Of a stretch of 64,000 nucleotides of DNA, positions 61,807 through 64,000 are shown piece by piece. Position 1 is the first letter of the stretch; each line of letters opens with the position of its first letter. A model generated the notes under the pieces. It was not told the origin of the DNA, ran no database searches, and saw nothing but the letters and a program-made list of their open reading frames with translations. The translations under genes and the position numbers were made by a program. Source of the stretch: Bosea sp. PAMC 26642 (GTDB lineage Bacteria > Pseudomonadota > Alphaproteobacteria > Rhizobiales > Beijerinckiaceae). The stretch covers positions 3,534,001 to 3,598,000 of the forward strand of contig NZ_CP014301.1 in NCBI RefSeq assembly GCF_001562255.1, read 5' to 3'.

Positions 61807-63054
61807 ATGACCCTTCACCAGACCTCGCCCATCGATTCAGCCAAACTCGACCGCCTGGCCCAGGTCGCCGTAAAGGTCGGCCTCAATCTCCAGGAGGGGC
61901 AGGACCTGTTCCTGACGGCGCCGTTGGCGGCCATGCCGCTCGTCCGCCGTATCGCCGAACATGCCTACAAGGCAGGCGCGGGACTGGTGATCCCGATGCT
62001 TTCGGACGAGGAGACGACGCTGGCGCGCTACAAATATGCGTCTGATGCGAGCTTCGACCGCGCCCCCGGCTGGCTCTATGACGGCGTCGCGAAAGCCTTC
62101 GCCGCCAACACCGCGCGTCTCGCCATCGTCGGCGACGACCCGATGCTGCTCTCGGGCCAGGACCCGCAGAAGGTCGGTCGCGCCAGCAAGGCCAACTCCC
62201 TGGCCTACAAGCCGGCGCTGGAGAAGATTGCCGGCTTCGACATCAACTGGAACATCCTGGCCTATCCGACGCCGTCCTGGGCGAGGCAGGTCTTTCCCGG
62301 CGAGCCGGAGGACATTGCGGTGGCGCGGCTGGCCGACGCTATCTTCGCCGCCTCCCGCGTCGATCGCGACGATCCCGTTGCCGCCTGGGCCGCCCATAAC
62401 GCGACGCTGCGCATTCGGACGCAATGGCTCAACGGACAGCGCTTTGCGGCCCTTCGCTACACCGGGCCCGGCACCGACCTGACGATCGGCCTCGCCGACG
62501 GCCATGAATGGCAGGGCGGCGCCTCGACCGCGAAGAACGGCGTGACCTGCAACGCCAACATCCCGACCGAAGAAGTCTTCACAACGCCGCACGCTTTGCG
62601 TGTCGACGGCCATGTCCGCAGCACCAAGCCGCTCTCCTATCAGGGCACGCTGATCTCCGACATCGCGGTGCGCTTCGAGGCCGGCCGGATCGTCGAGGCC
62701 AACGCCTCGCGCGGGGCCGAGGTACTGGGCAAGGTTCTCGACACCGACGAGGGTTCCCGCCGTCTCGGCGAGGTCGCGCTCGTGCCGCACTCCTCGCCGA
62801 TCTCGCAGAGCGGCCTGCTGTTCTTTAACACGCTGTTCGACGAGAATGCCGCCTGCCACATCGCGCTCGGCCAGTGCTATGCGAAATGCTTCCTCGGCGG
62901 CGCCGATCTCAGCCCCGAACAGATCGCGGCCCAGGGCGGCAACAGCAGCTTGATCCATATCGACTGGATGATCGGCTCCAACGAGATCGACATCGACGGC
63001 ATCCGCGAGGATGGCAGCAAGATCCCCGTCTTCCGCAAGGGCGAGTGGGCTTAA
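61807..63054 (+). CDS. M29 family aminopeptidase
   Basis: This 415-aa protein matches the thermophilic-type aminopeptidases (M29): DRLAQVAVKVGLNLQEGQDL, PTPSWARQVFPGEPEDIAVA, GPGTDLTIGLADGHEWQGGA, CNANIPTEEVFTTPHALRVD (metal-binding Glu and following His), ALVPHSSPISQSGLLFFNTL and the C-terminal NEIDIDGIREDGSKIPVFRK. These cytosolic enzymes need divalent metal, often Co, Mn or Zn, and remove N-terminal residues. The length is normal. It is downstream of the Fur-family gene and upstream of an MFS gene, 32 bases away. Confidence 0.93.
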   Translation: MTLHQTSPIDSAKLDRLAQVAVKVGLNLQEGQDLFLTAPLAAMPLVRRIAEHAYKAGAGLVIPMLSDEETTLARYKYASDASFDRAPGWLYDGVAKAFAANTARLAIVGDDPMLLSGQDPQKVGRASKANSLAYKPALEKIAGFDINWNILAYPTPSWARQVFPGEPEDIAVARLADAIFAASRVDRDDPVAAWAAHNATLRIRTQWLNGQRFAALRYTGPGTDLTIGLADGHEWQGGASTAKNGVTCNANIPTEEVFTTPHALRVDGHVRSTKPLSYQGTLISDIAVRFEAGRIVEANASRGAEVLGKVLDTDEGSRRLGEVALVPHSSPISQSGLLFFNTLFDENAACHIALGQCYAKCFLGGADLSPEQIAAQGGNSSLIHIDWMIGSNEIDIDGIREDGSKIPVFRKGEWA

Positions 63055-63086
63055 AAGCAGGATCAACCTGCGCAGGGGAGACCGAA

Positions 63087-64000
63087 TTGCCCGATCGGGA
63101 AGACGAGCCCAAGCCGGCGCCGACCAGTTCGGTCGCGGCGCTCGGCGCCATTGTCGTCGGCGCGCTGATCCTTCAGGTCGCCGGTACGATCGTGAATACG
63201 GTCGTACCGTTGCGTATGGCGCTGGCGGGGCAGCCGCCGATCCTGATCGGCCTCGTCGGCTCGGCCTATTCGATCGGCTTTCTCGGCGGCTGCTTCTGGG
63301 TGCCGACCCTCGTCCGCCGCATCGGCCATATCCGTGGCTTCGCCGTCTTCGCCGCCTTGCAGGCTGCCACGACGCTGAGTTTCCCGATGCTTCCGGAAGC
63401 CTGGTGGGGATTTGCCCGAATCCTGATGGGTCTGTCGGCTGCGGGCCACGCCATCTGCATCGAGAGCTGGATCAGCGGCCAGGCGACCGGCAAGAATCGC
63501 GGCCGCATCTTCGGCCTCTACCAGATCCTCAACCGAGGCGCGCTGATCGGATCGCAGATCGGCATGGGCTATGCCGCGATCCAGGCGCAGGACATCTTCC
63601 TGTTTGCCAGCATGGCCTTCTCGATCGCCCTGATCCCCGTCGGCCTGACGCGGGCACGCGGCCCTGAATCGAGCGCGGTGGTCTCGGTCGGGCTCGCCAA
63701 GGTCTGGAATCAGGCGCCGGCGGCGGTGGTCGGCTGCCTCTATGTCGGCCTCATGGGCGGAACGCTGACCAATGTCGCCCCGGCCTACGGCATCCTGATC
63801 GGGCTCGACCAGCGCTCGGCGATCCTGCTGACGGCGAGCGTCCAGATCGGGGCGCTCGTGACGCAATGGCCGATGGGCCTGCTCGCGGACAGGATCGCCA
63901 GCCGCATCGTCATGCTGGCATCGATCAGTATCGTCACGATCACGGCCGGTTCGCTGGGGGCTCTGCTGAATCTGGGCCAGAGCAACAACCGCTTCGTGCT
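63087..64000 (+). CDS. MFS transporter, N-terminal part (runs off the window)
   Basis: The frame stays open to the right edge, giving at least 304 residues with about eight hydrophobic segments (ALGAIVVGALILQVAGTIVN, PPILIGLVGSAYSIGFLGGC). It has the MFS loop VPTLVRRIGHIRGFA after helix 2 and GQATGKNRGRIFGLYQILNR between helices 4 and 5, like the YcaD branch. The start is the TTG after GGGGAG at 63075-63080, since no ATG occurs before the first helix. The gene follows the aminopeptidase by 32 bases on the same strand and may be co-transcribed, perhaps handling the products of the peptidase. The substrate is unknown. Confidence 0.83.
   Translation, partial: MPDREDEPKPAPTSSVAALGAIVVGALILQVAGTIVNTVVPLRMALAGQPPILIGLVGSAYSIGFLGGCFWVPTLVRRIGHIRGFAVFAALQAATTLSFPMLPEAWWGFARILMGLSAAGHAICIESWISGQATGKNRGRIFGLYQILNRGALIGSQIGMGYAAIQAQDIFLFASMAFSIALIPVGLTRARGPESSAVVSVGLAKVWNQAPAAVVGCLYVGLMGGTLTNVAPAYGILIGLDQRSAILLTASVQIGALVTQWPMGLLADRIASRIVMLASISIVTITAGSLGALLNLGQSNNRFV

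Overview
The window is GC-rich, densely packed bacterial chromosome. A MucR/Ros-type regulator, a Mur-like Fur protein without the usual cysteines, two complete branched-chain-amino-acid-type ABC transporters and the style of the intergenic palindromes all point to an alphaproteobacterium of the order Hyphomicrobiales. A Bosea-like genus is my guess; no rRNA or marker gene confirms it. I saw no tRNA, rRNA, insertion sequence, prophage or CRISPR array.

Layout. (1) 0-9.7 kb, efflux and its regulators: the start of an iron-dependent alcohol dehydrogenase, a MarR regulator plus MFS transporter joined by two nearly identical operators, then a LysR regulator divergent from a degenerate alpha/beta-hydrolase and an RND pump (adaptor and permease). 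(2) 8.7-11.7 kb: an EEP-family nuclease-like protein, a phospholipase D/cardiolipin-synthase-like protein and a MucR-type regulator. (3) 12.0-35.0 kb, the most unusual part: a locus of 13 genes, several not recognised, in alternating operons. It encodes secreted proteins, OmpA-like proteins, a protein with one membrane anchor, a SEDS (FtsW/RodA) glycosyltransferase, a transpeptidase (class B PBP-like), a 495-aa partner translationally coupled to them, a large actin/Hsp70-fold ATPase, an 838-aa partner and a glycine-zipper lipoprotein. The set resembles an accessory cell-wall synthesis machine, because it combines an actin-like protein with SEDS and bPBP as the MreB-RodA-PBP2 elongasome does, but the components are very divergent and carry large extra domains. 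(4) 35.4-44.9 kb, one minus-strand catabolic unit: IclR regulator, HyuA/HyuB (ATP-dependent hydantoinase/oxoprolinase), a full Liv-type ABC importer and a cupin. A long palindrome abuts the iclR start. (5) 45.6-52.1 kb: a second Liv-type importer with an SDR oxidoreductase and an NHL beta-propeller protein. (6) 52.2-64 kb, mixed: HutD-like protein, a frameshifted enoyl-CoA hydratase, a small conserved protein, a coupled NIPSNAP/hydrolase/aspartate-dehydrogenase operon, a two-component system, a coupled pair of small membrane proteins, a luciferase-like oxidoreductase, a transglutaminase-like protease, a Fur-family regulator, an M29 aminopeptidase and the start of an MFS transporter.

Two palindromic elements of one family sit in the same functional position: between the gene of a periplasmic component (RND adaptor; ABC binding protein) and the gene of its membrane partner. 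This suggests a role in differential expression within operons. The locus at 12-35 kb is the candidate for a previously undescribed system. Its functional reading rests on motif recognition by eye and has not been tested by database search.
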